Source: Candidatus Saccharibacteria bacterium oral taxon 488 (lineage in GTDB: Bacteria > Patescibacteriota > Saccharimonadia > Saccharimonadales > Saccharimonadaceae). Taken from it: a stretch of DNA of 64,000 nucleotides. The stretch is taken from contig CP047917.1 of assembly GCA_010202115.1 (NCBI GenBank), positions 1-64,000 on the forward strand, in the 5' to 3' direction. The notes beneath the pieces are model-generated. The model was not told the DNA's origin. It made no database searches and worked only from the letters and a program-made list of their open reading frames with translations. Each line of letters starts with the position of its first letter. The first letter of the stretch is position 1. The position numbers and the translations under genes were made by a program. This document shows, piece after piece, positions 1 through 9,035 of this stretch.

Positions 1-1347
1 GTGAATAGTCAGGCTATTTGGCAGGGAGTGCTGGGTGAAATTGAGGTTTCAATTCCGCCATCGTCATTTTCGACCTGGTTTAAGTCGACCGAGCTTGACA
101 TTATATCTGCTAATGAGGTGGCCGTCCTATCACCCAACCCCTTCGTGTTGACACAGCTGGAAAAACGCTACTATCAGCGCATCGCTGACGGCTTGAAGCG
201 AAGCGGCCTTGCGGTCTCGACGATTCATTTTCGACCCAAAAAAACAGCTGCTCGAAAGCAGCGCCTCAGCCGTGATGAACCAAATTCAGCGGCCGCCACC
301 CAACCGATCATCAAGCAGTCTAAAAAATCAGCAACCAACCTCAACCCGCGCTATACCTTTGACAACTTCATCGTTGGCTCGAGTAATGACTTGGCGCACG
401 CCGCCTGTCAAGCAATTGCCGCTAGTCCTGGCACCAAATATAACCCGCTTTATCTCTATGGCGGTTCGGGGCTTGGCAAGACCCATTTAATGCAGGCCGT
501 TGGTAACGAGATTATTAAGCGCCAACCCTCCGCCCGCGTACTATATACCACCACCGAGACCTTTGTGAGTGAATTTCTCGACTCGATTCGCTTCAAGAAA
601 AAAGGATTTTCCGATAAATATCGTAACGTCGATGTCCTGATCGTTGACGATATGCAGTTTATCGCCAATAAGGAAAAAACTCAGGACGAGTTCTTTCACA
701 CCTTTAACGACCTACACCAAAACGACAAGCAAATTATCATCAGCTCTGACAAGCCGCCCAAAAGCATCCCTACCCTGACCGACCGCCTGCGCAGTCGCTT
801 TGAGTGGGGCATGACGATTGACGTGCAGATGCCCGATTATGAAACTCGCTGCGCTATCGTTACTGCCAAGGCCGGCCTGAGCAATGTCGAATTATCCGCT
901 GATGTCGTTGAATATCTCGCCACCAATTTCAAGACCAATATTCGCGAACTTGAGGGGGCGCTCAATCAACTCCTCGCCTACGCCGAGATGCAGAACATCA
1001 CGCCCGATGCCGAAACCGCCGAGGGGCTGCTCGGTAATATCAAGCGCTCTCGCCCGCAACATATCACCGCCAAGCAAATTATCGACAAAACTGCTCGCCA
1101 CTTTGGCGTTGAGGTCAAGGATGTGTGTTCACCAAAGCGCGATAAATACATCATGCAGCCACGCCAAATTGCCATGTACCTGCTGCGCAGCGAGCTCAAG
1201 ATGAGCTTTCCAAAAATTGCCCAAGAGCTTGGCCGCAAAGACCACACCACCGCCATTCATTCGGTTGACAAAATTAGCAAGGAGATGCTCATTAGCGTCA
1301 ATGTTCGTGAACAAATTAACGACATCCGGGACAAGCTCTATGTGTAA
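1..1347 (+). CDS. dnaA: Chromosomal replication initiator DnaA
   Basis: DnaA is the AAA+ ATPase that binds DnaA boxes and opens the origin. The 448-aa length is normal for the family. Visible parts are an N-terminal DnaB-interacting domain, a Lys-rich linker near residues 75-115, a Walker A GGSGLGKTH near residue 155, a Walker B VDVLIVDDMQF near 210, and the domain IV box-binding signature DHTTAIHSVDKI near 414. The start is GTG at base 1, so the window was cut at the start codon and the promoter lies outside it. A DnaA-box-like cluster follows directly and then dnaN, the classical dnaA-oriC-dnaN order. Identity is certain. Confidence 0.98.
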   Translation: MNSQAIWQGVLGEIEVSIPPSSFSTWFKSTELDIISANEVAVLSPNPFVLTQLEKRYYQRIADGLKRSGLAVSTIHFRPKKTAARKQRLSRDEPNSAAATQPIIKQSKKSATNLNPRYTFDNFIVGSSNDLAHAACQAIAASPGTKYNPLYLYGGSGLGKTHLMQAVGNEIIKRQPSARVLYTTTETFVSEFLDSIRFKKKGFSDKYRNVDVLIVDDMQFIANKEKTQDEFFHTFNDLHQNDKQIIISSDKPPKSIPTLTDRLRSRFEWGMTIDVQMPDYETRCAIVTAKAGLSNVELSADVVEYLATNFKTNIRELEGALNQLLAYAEMQNITPDAETAEGLLGNIKRSRPQHITAKQIIDKTARHFGVEVKDVCSPKRDKYIMQPRQIAMYLLRSELKMSFPKIAQELGRKDHTTAIHSVDKISKEMLISVNVREQINDIRDKLYV

Positions 1348-1392
1348 AACCTGGGTAAAACGTGCGCGTAACCAGCGACAAACTTGTGAACG

Positions 1393-1552
1393 ACTATCCA
1401 CTAATCTGGTTATCATCAAATGGGCTAAGCAGCATCACGTGGATAATCGGCGTCTTGTCCACGACACCATACCCAGCAAATCCACTATCTTTTCCACTGA
1501 CACAATACCACTACTACCCCTGTCCGAATACGATCTTTACCCAGTTTCCACA
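1393..1552. other. Putative oriC: cluster of DnaA-box-like sites
   Basis: The 261-bp dnaA-dnaN spacer has no convincing gene but holds repeated TTATCCACA-like words. These are actatccact (1393-1402), ttatccacg on the minus strand (1438-1446), ttgtccacg (1455-1463), aaatccact (1478-1486), ttttccact (1490-1498) and gtttccaca (1544-1552). An A/T-rich stretch follows at about 1555-1608 and could be the unwinding element. Position and box density support an origin. No single box is a perfect consensus match. Confidence 0.7.
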
Positions 1553-1596
1553 GTACCTATTATTACTAACTACTGAATAAAAATAAGAAAAAGGAT

Positions 1597-1602
1597 TATA
1601 AT
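1597..1602 (+). promoter_or_regulatory. -10 element of dnaN (leaderless-type)
   Basis: TATAAT ends 6 nt before the dnaN ATG. A transcript initiated about 7 nt downstream of it would start at or next to the start codon. No Shine-Dalgarno sequence is placed correctly, although an aaagg-like run overlaps the -10. The -35 is weak. Confidence 0.6.
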
Positions 1603-1608
1603 AAGAAT

Positions 1609-2709
1609 ATGAAGCTCACCGTCACCCAAGAAAACCTCGCCAGAGCCCTCGCTAATGTCGGGCGCATCGCCGCTAGTCGTAACGAACTGGCGATACTGAA
1701 TAACATTTTATTACGAACCGATGGCTCTCGGCTGGTCGTAGCGGCGACGAATCTGGAGATCGCCTCTACCCAGTATGTTGGCGCCAAGGTCGAGAGGCCC
1801 GGCTCGATAACTATCCCAGCCCGACTAGTGAGCGAGTTTGTCGCCAGCCTGCCAAGTGGTACGGTCGAGTTGGAGGTTAAGGACGAGCATCTACATCTGA
1901 CCGCAGACAAGTTTTCATCCGTTATTAATGGTGTCGTGGCGGATGAGTTTCCGGAGCTACCGACAGTGGATGAGCAGACGGCGGTGCGACTGGATATGAG
2001 TGCCGATGAGCTAAAAAAGGCAGTTTCGCAAACCATTATCGCGACGTCTAGTGATGCCACGCGGGCGGTGTTAACTGGTGTGTACTGGCATACCTATAAT
2101 GGTGAGTTGTATCTAGCGGCCACGGACGGTTATCGGTTGGCGGAGAAACGGCTGATGAGATTTGACGGTGAAATTACCGCCATCGTGCCAGCATCGACAC
2201 TCCAGGAGGTGCTGCGGAGTCTCGATACCGAAACAAGTGACGTAAGTTTGTTTTTTGATGAAACACAGGTCGGGTTTCGGACGGATCATCTAGAGATCGT
2301 GAGTCGGCTGATCGATGGCAAATTTCCCGACTATCGTCAACTGATTCCTAAACTCGCCGAGACCGAGGTGGTAATTAGAAAAGCCGATTTCCTGCGCATC
2401 ACCAAGGTTGCCAGTCTCTTTGCGCGCGAATCGGGTGGCGGCATTACCCTCAAGGCTAGTCACGAGCAAGCGCTACTATCAATCCATTCAATTGCTTCGG
2501 AGCTCGGTGAGAATACCTCTGAGGCTAGTGCCGAGGTGTCGAGCGACGGCGAGATTACGCTCAATTCTCGTTATCTGATCGAGTCACTTGGCGCCACTGA
2601 TGGCGAGACTGTCACCTTCTCGTTTAACGGCAAACTGTCGCCATGCGTCATCCGCGAGCAGACCCCCACGCCAGATTGTATGCATATTGTTATGCCGTTG
2701 AAGCGCTAG
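1609..2709 (+). CDS. dnaN: DNA polymerase III beta sliding clamp
   Basis: DnaN forms the ring-shaped clamp that tethers DNA polymerase III to DNA. The 366-aa length fits the three-fold repeat clamp architecture. The protein starts MKLTVTQENLARALANVGR, as clamps typically do, and ends with the conserved MPLKR-type tail (CMHIVMPLKR). It follows dnaA and the putative origin on the same strand and has its own TATAAT box 6 nt upstream of the ATG. Its 3' end meets the convergent secretion operon with a 1-bp gap, and no terminator was seen between them. Confidence 0.97.
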   Translation: MKLTVTQENLARALANVGRIAASRNELAILNNILLRTDGSRLVVAATNLEIASTQYVGAKVERPGSITIPARLVSEFVASLPSGTVELEVKDEHLHLTADKFSSVINGVVADEFPELPTVDEQTAVRLDMSADELKKAVSQTIIATSSDATRAVLTGVYWHTYNGELYLAATDGYRLAEKRLMRFDGEITAIVPASTLQEVLRSLDTETSDVSLFFDETQVGFRTDHLEIVSRLIDGKFPDYRQLIPKLAETEVVIRKADFLRITKVASLFARESGGGITLKASHEQALLSIHSIASELGENTSEASAEVSSDGEITLNSRYLIESLGATDGETVTFSFNGKLSPCVIREQTPTPDCMHIVMPLKR

Positions 2710-2710
2710 G

Positions 2711-3520
2711 TTAGTTAAGTGATCGACCGTCTTGAGTAATGGCAATTCGTCGATTATTATTGTAATCAATAGTGATATTGTAGGCTAATTTATCCTCAAC
2801 AGTAACAGTAAATGATAGCGTATTTTTCCCTGTCGATGTATTACGTGTAATATGTTTAATTTTTGTTTGTGTGGCGATGCGTGATAGTTTATGGTCATAA
2901 GAATAATCACTCATGATTAGCTTTTCAATGTAGTCAGTGTCATTGCCGGTTAGCTGGTCGGACAAAGAGTTGTCATACTGGTCTTTTTCACCACCCCAGT
3001 TTATGACTAAGTATGGGCTTCGTAGTCCGCGCATTCGTGAAAAGTCATCATTACAGCCAAAATAACCGTATATTAGCTGATCGGTTGGTAGACACGAAAC
3101 GGTTGTGCCATATTGATACTGAGCATCCTCGTCAAGATTGGTTTTTTGTGACCACGTATATTCAACGAGATACGACTGCTGTAAGCTTTTAATATCAACA
3201 ATGAAGTTAACGGTGTGGATGTCTTTCGCTTGATCGTGAGTCTGCTTAAATGACCCATCACGAATAAGGATGTCTTTAATGGAATTGTCCGGCAAATTGC
3301 CAGCGTAATTGTTACGGATGGCAGTATATAATGCGTGACGGATTGTTTCGAGGGTTTTAGCGTCGGTCGGTTTACCATTTGTATATGTACTGAGATTTTC
3401 GATATGCATTTCTCCACCAAGAGGGTTGCGTAGCAGTAGTATATAGGCAACCGTAGTGATAATAACAACACCAATAAATCCTAAGGTGATGAAAATTAGC
3501 TTTTTATTATAGTGCAACAT
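2711..3520 (-). CDS. Membrane-anchored protein, last gene of T4SS-like operon
   Basis: I do not recognise this 269-aa protein by name. A short cytoplasmic N-terminus (MLHYNKK) precedes one membrane segment (about residues 8-30) and a roughly 235-residue outer domain. The end of that domain (SFTVTVEDKLAYNITIDY) resembles the end of the 164-aa protein at 5314-5808 (SFTVTVNNTTAYVVQFTI), suggesting a shared fold. The start at 3520 is preferred over an upstream ATG at 3553 because a GGTGGAGGTGG ribosome site lies just upstream and it gives a 14-bp overlap with the previous gene. Being bitopic and T4SS-linked it might be VirB8-like, but this is inference only. Confidence 0.75.
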   Translation of the reverse strand: MLHYNKKLIFITLGFIGVVIITTVAYILLLRNPLGGEMHIENLSTYTNGKPTDAKTLETIRHALYTAIRNNYAGNLPDNSIKDILIRDGSFKQTHDQAKDIHTVNFIVDIKSLQQSYLVEYTWSQKTNLDEDAQYQYGTTVSCLPTDQLIYGYFGCNDDFSRMRGLRSPYLVINWGGEKDQYDNSLSDQLTGNDTDYIEKLIMSDYSYDHKLSRIATQTKIKHITRNTSTGKNTLSFTVTVEDKLAYNITIDYNNNRRIAITQDGRSLN

Positions 3521-4853
3521 TGCCACCACCTCCACCTGTGCTTGCTCCAACATAACTAGCTACTGCCGTCATATCAACCTCTGGATAGGCAAACTCGTCC
3601 GGAAGATGTCCGAGCCAAGTTTTTGGATCGTTAACCTTGCCCGTAAGAATAAAGCCAGATCCACCACCTCTTTGTGTGCCATCACCACGGCCCCTACCTG
3701 AATTACCACAACTTGCATGGCCGACAATAACGTTGTCGCCCTGAATGCCGAGGACGACTCCGGTATGACCATAGCGTCCACCAGACCAACTAAACACGGC
3801 GCCGACCTTTGGTGTTTTGCCGGTCGGTAGCTTTCGAGCGTTCCTTAAGTGTTTAACGACGTGTTCGCCATTACCCGTGGTGCCGAGGTTTTTAGTTGAA
3901 GTAAATTTCTCAAGGAAGAATACAGAGAACGACACACAGTTTGACCCCCCGCCATTACAAGTATTCCATAAGTAGTCACCCATAGCCTTGCGGCTCTCAT
4001 TGTTTTTATTTTCGCCATAATTCATCATGAACTTCTTTGCCTGCTCTTCGTTGAGACCACCTTCAGAAATAGTACCGCCTCCGCCCCCATTACCATCACT
4101 ACAGTTAGTAGCGGCACCAGAAGCCGCTGCTGCTGCGATAGAAGGATCTGGCTCCCAGCTCATGGCCTTGTTAGCATAAGCTGCGCGAATATCGGTTCGT
4201 GGGATACCAGCACCAAAGAACTTCTTTACCATAATAGAGGTTGCCTCGTTTACGTTGCCCGAGGCTGTCATTTCGGCAAGAACGTTTTTACGCGAGGTCG
4301 GTGCAAGGTTCTGAAGCTGCCACCAGACGATAGCTAGTTGCACCTCGAGGCTAGTAACGTCACCCTGGACGCCAGCCTGCTGTTGCCAGTAAAGAACAGC
4401 TACGCCCGGGTCCCATTGGGCGATTCCCCAGGCGTCGCCCATACCAGCCGGTTTACTCGGGTTCCATGGGTGATACTTACCGCCGGCCTTGAGCGGATTT
4501 GGCTCGGAGCCTTTATTTTGACGAAGAATTGGATTACCTTTTGACTCCTGATATAAATTACCAACGATTGCTGCTGCAACAAACTTTGGCGCACCTTTGG
4601 ATATAAAGTAATTAAATGCTTTCTTTAGATTATCTTCACCGACCAACTCTCCTGCGGCATCGCCCGCCCGCTGTGCAGCATTTGGTGAACAGTTTGTATC
4701 TTCAGAATTATTACTAAAAAGGATACTATTGTCTTCAAATGTCGCGCGCAGTTGATCGGTATTTAGTTCGGCAAATACCGGTGAGCTCCCAAAAAGCAGC
4801 GAAATAATTGATATAATAATAGCGACTCTTTGCAAGGCTAATTTTCGTTCCAT
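3507..4853 (-). CDS. Secreted peptidoglycan hydrolase: lysozyme-like + CHAP (VirB1-like role)
   Basis: This 448-aa protein has a signal peptide (cleavage near SSPVFA). A phage-tail-lysozyme-like domain covers about residues 75-225 (FVAAAIVGNLYQES, AWGIAQWDP). A Gly-rich linker leads to a C-terminal CHAP amidase/endopeptidase domain at about 280-420, with candidate catalytic Cys in GGGSNCVSF and His in GRYGHTGVV. Two wall-cutting domains in one secreted protein inside a T4SS-like operon fit the VirB1 role of opening peptidoglycan for the apparatus. In an epibiont it could also act on host cell wall. It overlaps the upstream gene by 16 bp, so translation is probably coupled. Confidence 0.88.
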   Translation of the reverse strand: MERKLALQRVAIIISIISLLFGSSPVFAELNTDQLRATFEDNSILFSNNSEDTNCSPNAAQRAGDAAGELVGEDNLKKAFNYFISKGAPKFVAAAIVGNLYQESKGNPILRQNKGSEPNPLKAGGKYHPWNPSKPAGMGDAWGIAQWDPGVAVLYWQQQAGVQGDVTSLEVQLAIVWWQLQNLAPTSRKNVLAEMTASGNVNEATSIMVKKFFGAGIPRTDIRAAYANKAMSWEPDPSIAAAAASGAATNCSDGNGGGGGTISEGGLNEEQAKKFMMNYGENKNNESRKAMGDYLWNTCNGGGSNCVSFSVFFLEKFTSTKNLGTTGNGEHVVKHLRNARKLPTGKTPKVGAVFSWSGGRYGHTGVVLGIQGDNVIVGHASCGNSGRGRGDGTQRGGGSGFILTGKVNDPKTWLGHLPDEFAYPEVDMTAVASYVGASTGGGGGNVAL

Positions 4854-5317
4854 AATTTCCTCGCTCGCTCTCTCGCGTTATCCGGTAGTATGTTACCACC
4901 AGCTTCCCGCCACGCCTCCCTGCCGGTTGAATATGCGATGAGCTGTAAATTGCCGTGATCATCTTTCTTTAATATGACATATAATGTGCGCGATGGATTG
5001 GTAGTTGCAACATTGGCAGCAATTGCTTTCAGAAAAATCCACTCATTTTCGAAGTCAATTTTTTCGAGAAATGTTTGTCGCGGTGTTGTCGTAACTTGTA
5101 GGTTGGTAAAAGCAGCGGAAGTCGATTCACGCAATGTTTTTTCTGGGATTGTAAGATTTTTAGTTGGTCCTGGATTTAATGGAGTGTTGTTGCGGATAAC
5201 AACTAGAATAATGACGATTATCAGTGCGATCGCTGCAATACATAGCCCAGCCATAATCGTCAACGACCGCCTATCGTCACGTGGCTGCTGGGAGTAATAA
5301 CTCATGTTATCTATCAT
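4838..5317 (-). CDS. Small bitopic membrane protein of T4SS-like operon
   Basis: This 159-aa protein is not recognised by name. A polar N-terminus (MIDNMSYYSQQPRDDRR) precedes one membrane segment at about residues 23-42 (LCIAAIALIIVIILVVI). An outer domain of about 110 residues follows. The start ATG overlaps the stop of the upstream gene in an ATGA junction and its own end overlaps the wall hydrolase start by 16 bp. It is therefore tightly embedded in the operon and probably made in stoichiometry with its neighbours. It is one of three one-span anchored proteins in the cluster, and a role as an assembly factor is a guess. Confidence 0.75.
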   Translation of the reverse strand: MIDNMSYYSQQPRDDRRSLTIMAGLCIAAIALIIVIILVVIRNNTPLNPGPTKNLTIPEKTLRESTSAAFTNLQVTTTPRQTFLEKIDFENEWIFLKAIAANVATTNPSRTLYVILKKDDHGNLQLIAYSTGREAWREAGGNILPDNARERARKLWNEN

Positions 5318-5808
5318 AACGCTACTGGCTCCCCACTTGCGGTTCGAATGGTGATGGCGTTATCCGCGATAGTGAACTGCACGACATACGCGGTGGTGTT
5401 GTTAACAGTCACGGTGAATGATATTACCCTTTCGTCAAAAACTGCATTAGTAATCGCTCCAGACACAAGGGTGTCAGAGGTCGCATGTTTACTTACGTAG
5501 TGGCGAAGAATTGCTACAACGAGTGAATTTTGGGTGTCATCATTGATGAATGCGGCCAGTGTTTTGTTGGCACTATTCTTTGTATCCCACCCGCTGAGGA
5601 TCAGCTGCTGCGCTGTTGGCTGGCCACTGCCGCCGGTTGGTCCCTCGTACTGTTTACCCTCTGATTGGTTGTTACTAGGCGATTGCGGTGGGGTCGATGG
5701 GTTGGCGGGTGGTAGCAGCAGAATGACGACAACGACTGAGGCGGAGAGTATGATGAATGATAACGTAGCAATAATTGCTGTTTTGTGTGCTAAAAGAAAC
5801 TCTCTCAC
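5314..5808 (-). CDS. Small bitopic membrane protein of T4SS-like operon (GTG start)
   Basis: This 164-aa protein has one membrane segment (about residues 9-33), a Pro/Ser/Gly-rich linker and a C-terminal domain of about 90 residues ending SFTVTVNNTTAYVVQFTI. That end resembles the end of the 269-aa protein at 2711-3520. An upstream ATG at 5850 is open but would overlap the previous gene by 46 bp. I prefer the GTG at 5808: it sits 9 nt after GGAGG and overlaps the upstream TGA as GTGA, the classic coupled junction. Function is unknown; a structural role in the secretion apparatus is plausible. Confidence 0.75.
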   Translation of the reverse strand: MREFLLAHKTAIIATLSFIILSASVVVVILLLPPANPSTPPQSPSNNQSEGKQYEGPTGGSGQPTAQQLILSGWDTKNSANKTLAAFINDDTQNSLVVAILRHYVSKHATSDTLVSGAITNAVFDERVISFTVTVNNTTAYVVQFTIADNAITIRTASGEPVAL

Positions 5809-8800
5809 GATGACCGTCCTCCAACTTTTTTCGGTCCAGTGATCACCCACATACCTGTTGTGCCATCATTCTCTTCATTTTTACCCTTGTCTGCCTTTTC
5901 ACCAAAGTGAAATTCGCTCGCCGCAAAGCCGGCTTTATTTTCGGTGTTGGAGCGCTTATTCGGGTCACCAACGAGGAACTTACCGTCAGCAGTTTTTCCG
6001 CGAATAAACATAATGTGACCACCCTGGATAAACGGTGTTTTCCCGCCAACTGATATAAGAACTAGGCCACCTTCGGACAGACCTCTTGAGGCATTCTCGG
6101 CGCTTGGCTGTACTTTCTTGATCGTAATACCGAACTTATCCTTAAATAGCTGAGCTTTACTTTCCCATATCCAATTCGAACCACAATGCTCACCACCCCT
6201 CTGGCCATCGTTTTGATAGAAAAACTCAGCCATTTTTTCTGGATCAACGGTTGTATTGCCGACAGTCGAGACGATAGCAGCCATAGAGGTTGGCGCGCAG
6301 CCACAATCACCAATATTACCAATGCCGTATTTTTTATTCTTCCATGGCTCTTCTGACTGATAGTACATCTTAATTTGGTCGAGATTTTCGCCGGTTTGGG
6401 AGTTTGAGGCGCTATTAGACTGGTTGCTGCCGACAAGCTCTTCGTCGTCTTCGCCGTTAATGGAATTTTGGATCTGATAATCCATCAAGAAGACGGAGAT
6501 GGCAGCAAGGGCTTTGCCGTCAGCAGTATCAACGGAGCCAAAGTCGGTGTCAGCGCTTGTCTTGCCATTTTCACCTTCGACAACAGGGCGATAGCCGCCA
6601 CTGGAGATCTTGCCAGTACTTTGCCTGGTACTAGATTCATCAAGGACGCAGCCGGCCATATTGGTTGAGTATTCTGCCGAACTGACATCGCTACAAGACT
6701 CAATAAACGACTTTAGTGGGGTATTGTCTTTTATATATCCTTTACTGACCAATGCCTCAATGTCGTCTTCTTTTTCTATATCAACACTTTCATCGATCCA
6801 CCCAGCCTTTGCCAGGATCTCTCGTGCCTCCTCAACACCCATATCATCCTGCTGTTTGGTGAAGCCTGTACACCCAGCGCCGGCAAAGTTCACTGCCGGG
6901 GTAACGTCGCGGCCATTAACCTCGGACTTTAAGCCAAAGTCTTCGGCGTAACCACAGTAATTTGCCGAGTAGTTATCGCTCGCATTGGCGGTGGCTCCAA
7001 ATGAAAGCGCCATTGCTGGGAGGTGGATGATATTAGAGAAGATTGATGCGAATGAATTATTGTAACTGCCAGATTGGAGCATCATCTGACGTAGGTTAAA
7101 GGTAAGGCTACCAAGGAATGTGTGGCGACTAGAGGTGTCGAATGGGCTGAGTGAAGCGAGGTCATATTCACGTTGTTGTCGCTCGTTAGCGAGACGAACT
7201 TGATTAAAACTAGAGAGGCCTTTTTTAGACAATACCGGCAGATGTTTTGCTGAGTTTGCTGCTGCAAAAAATGCACCAGCCGATGTTCCGAGCATATCAC
7301 CAAACTCCTTACCCTTAGCATTCGCAATGTCATTATCGCCAACAATGGCTTTGAATATCGCCTGAACAGCTGCACTTGTGGCCGCTTTGGTTATTTCGCC
7401 TATAATGACAGAGGTAATTTGAGAGATTGCAAAATCACCTACTGCCTTGACAATACCGCCGATAAGTGTCGGCGCTGCTATGGCCGTCGCTGCTGCATCG
7501 ACGGCCATAGCAGAATACATAGCCTGGTCGCTCATGATGACGTTGCAGGCGCCCTTAGTGGCATCTTTATATTGATACATCGCTTGGATGGCTGGATGAC
7601 GACGAACTTTAAGTCCGGGTGCAAATTTTTCAGATAGTGGAACTTTATTTTTATTGACGCCCATAGCAGAGAGCAGGAGTGGTGAATCAAGGGCTGACTC
7701 GGCTTTACCATTACTGCCTTTGTGGCGAGAGGTTAACATTGTGCCAACAAACTCCATACCAGCAGCAGTCATTGCGAAGCGCGGATCAAGGCCTGAAGCC
7801 TTTTGTTGTGATCCTGGTGAGAGAACGATATTAGCTATCGGTGGGATAAGTGCCGCCATTTGCGCTCCAGCGACACCGCCAACGATAAAGTCGGGCACAT
7901 GTCCAGCGATACAGGCACCTGTTGCGAGGGTATAGGCCGAGCCGGCACGCCGCGCACGCTTCAGTTTTTTGTCGGCATGCGCCTTGGCTTTGTTGCCCGA
8001 CTCTTCAATGTCCGATTGGTTTACTTTATCGTCAGCACGATATTCTTCGGATGGGGTCTTCTTTTTTTCACCGTCAGAACCGGTTGGGCCTTGATTTTGT
8101 CGGTTATTCTTTTTGTTTTCTTCGGCCCACGTGGCCGCTCCCCCGTTTCGCTTTATGCGCTTAAACTTACTAAAGAACTTTTTGGCGAGATATTTACTTG
8201 ACCAAACGCGAAATCGCATGTTAAATGCACCGGATCGACCAAGGACTTTGGCGGCAAGACCGCGGTTTTCTTTGGCACTTAAAAAACCTGGCAGATCCTG
8301 GGCCTTGATATGTTTACCGTCAACGATGAACTTTTCTGGGTTACCACTGGGGTAGCCAAGCCTTTTTAGATTAAGCGGATTGCCTTTAGCATCGGCCGCT
8401 ACAACGCCGTGCTTTGCGAGACGTCGTAGGCCTTTGTTCGAAATCGTGCCGGCCTTGCACTTCATCTTTTTACTGTTACAGACACCAGGCTTTGTTATCA
8501 TGTTCGCCAAGTTTTTTGCGAGACGCCGTTCAGAGACAACTGAACTAGAATCGTTGCCAAGGGTTAGGTTTTCCATGAGGTTGATGAGCATTGATGTCGG
8601 ACCAAACACCGAAGCCAGCAGACCACCGCCAACACCAAATAATATCATTAAACCAACAATACCGCCGCGTTTTTTAGCAAGAGCAATGAGCTTGGCACCT
8701 CGACCCTTAGGCTTGTTCCGCTTGGAGCCTCCCGGCTGATAAAAACCACGTTGTGGTCCTTGATTTGCAGCACTGTTCTCTTCGTCTGTTATTTTTTGCG

Positions 8801-9020
8801 CGGCAGCTTCAATGTTGGTATCTCGATTCGCCTGGTAGCCGAACGGGTCATTTTCAAGGCCATCATCTCGTAGACCAGCCTCTATCTGGTCAAGCGCTGC
8901 CTGTTCACTAGCATTCAGTCGCTCCGATGAATCATCGTGTAGCTCAAACGGATTTGCTCGCCCATCAGCATCGGGATCGGTCGTGGTGTCAAATCGCGGC
9001 GGTTTTGTTGCTGTTGCCAT
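5805..9020 (-). CDS. Large membrane protein with C-terminal C39-like cysteine peptidase
   Basis: This 1071-aa protein has an acidic, Asn/Gln-rich cytoplasmic N-terminus of about 110 residues and a strong membrane span near 118-138. Further hydrophobic stretches lie near 365-400 and 500-560. A papain-like C39-type domain covers about 900-1055: Cys in IGDCGCAPTSMAA, His in QGGHIMFIRG, then Asp in VGDPNKRS. C39 domains normally cut leader peptides or cross-links. Fused to a T4SS-linked membrane protein, this one could process pilins or effectors or remodel wall peptides; that is inference. GGAGG precedes the ATG and TATAAT (9030-9035) lies directly upstream, so an internal promoter is possible. 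Confidence 0.8.
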   Translation of the reverse strand: MATATKPPRFDTTTDPDADGRANPFELHDDSSERLNASEQAALDQIEAGLRDDGLENDPFGYQANRDTNIEAAAQKITDEENSAANQGPQRGFYQPGGSKRNKPKGRGAKLIALAKKRGGIVGLMILFGVGGGLLASVFGPTSMLINLMENLTLGNDSSSVVSERRLAKNLANMITKPGVCNSKKMKCKAGTISNKGLRRLAKHGVVAADAKGNPLNLKRLGYPSGNPEKFIVDGKHIKAQDLPGFLSAKENRGLAAKVLGRSGAFNMRFRVWSSKYLAKKFFSKFKRIKRNGGAATWAEENKKNNRQNQGPTGSDGEKKKTPSEEYRADDKVNQSDIEESGNKAKAHADKKLKRARRAGSAYTLATGACIAGHVPDFIVGGVAGAQMAALIPPIANIVLSPGSQQKASGLDPRFAMTAAGMEFVGTMLTSRHKGSNGKAESALDSPLLLSAMGVNKNKVPLSEKFAPGLKVRRHPAIQAMYQYKDATKGACNVIMSDQAMYSAMAVDAAATAIAAPTLIGGIVKAVGDFAISQITSVIIGEITKAATSAAVQAIFKAIVGDNDIANAKGKEFGDMLGTSAGAFFAAANSAKHLPVLSKKGLSSFNQVRLANERQQREYDLASLSPFDTSSRHTFLGSLTFNLRQMMLQSGSYNNSFASIFSNIIHLPAMALSFGATANASDNYSANYCGYAEDFGLKSEVNGRDVTPAVNFAGAGCTGFTKQQDDMGVEEAREILAKAGWIDESVDIEKEDDIEALVSKGYIKDNTPLKSFIESCSDVSSAEYSTNMAGCVLDESSTRQSTGKISSGGYRPVVEGENGKTSADTDFGSVDTADGKALAAISVFLMDYQIQNSINGEDDEELVGSNQSNSASNSQTGENLDQIKMYYQSEEPWKNKKYGIGNIGDCGCAPTSMAAIVSTVGNTTVDPEKMAEFFYQNDGQRGGEHCGSNWIWESKAQLFKDKFGITIKKVQPSAENASRGLSEGGLVLISVGGKTPFIQGGHIMFIRGKTADGKFLVGDPNKRSNTENKAGFAASEFHFGEKADKGKNEENDGTTGMWVITGPKKVGGRSS

Positions 9021-9035
9021 ATGCCTCCAATTATA

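Noticed and set aside
1348..1580. Open frames of 72 and 119 codons in the dnaA-dnaN spacer
   Set aside because: They run through the DnaA-box cluster and partly overlap dnaA, and have no ribosome site.
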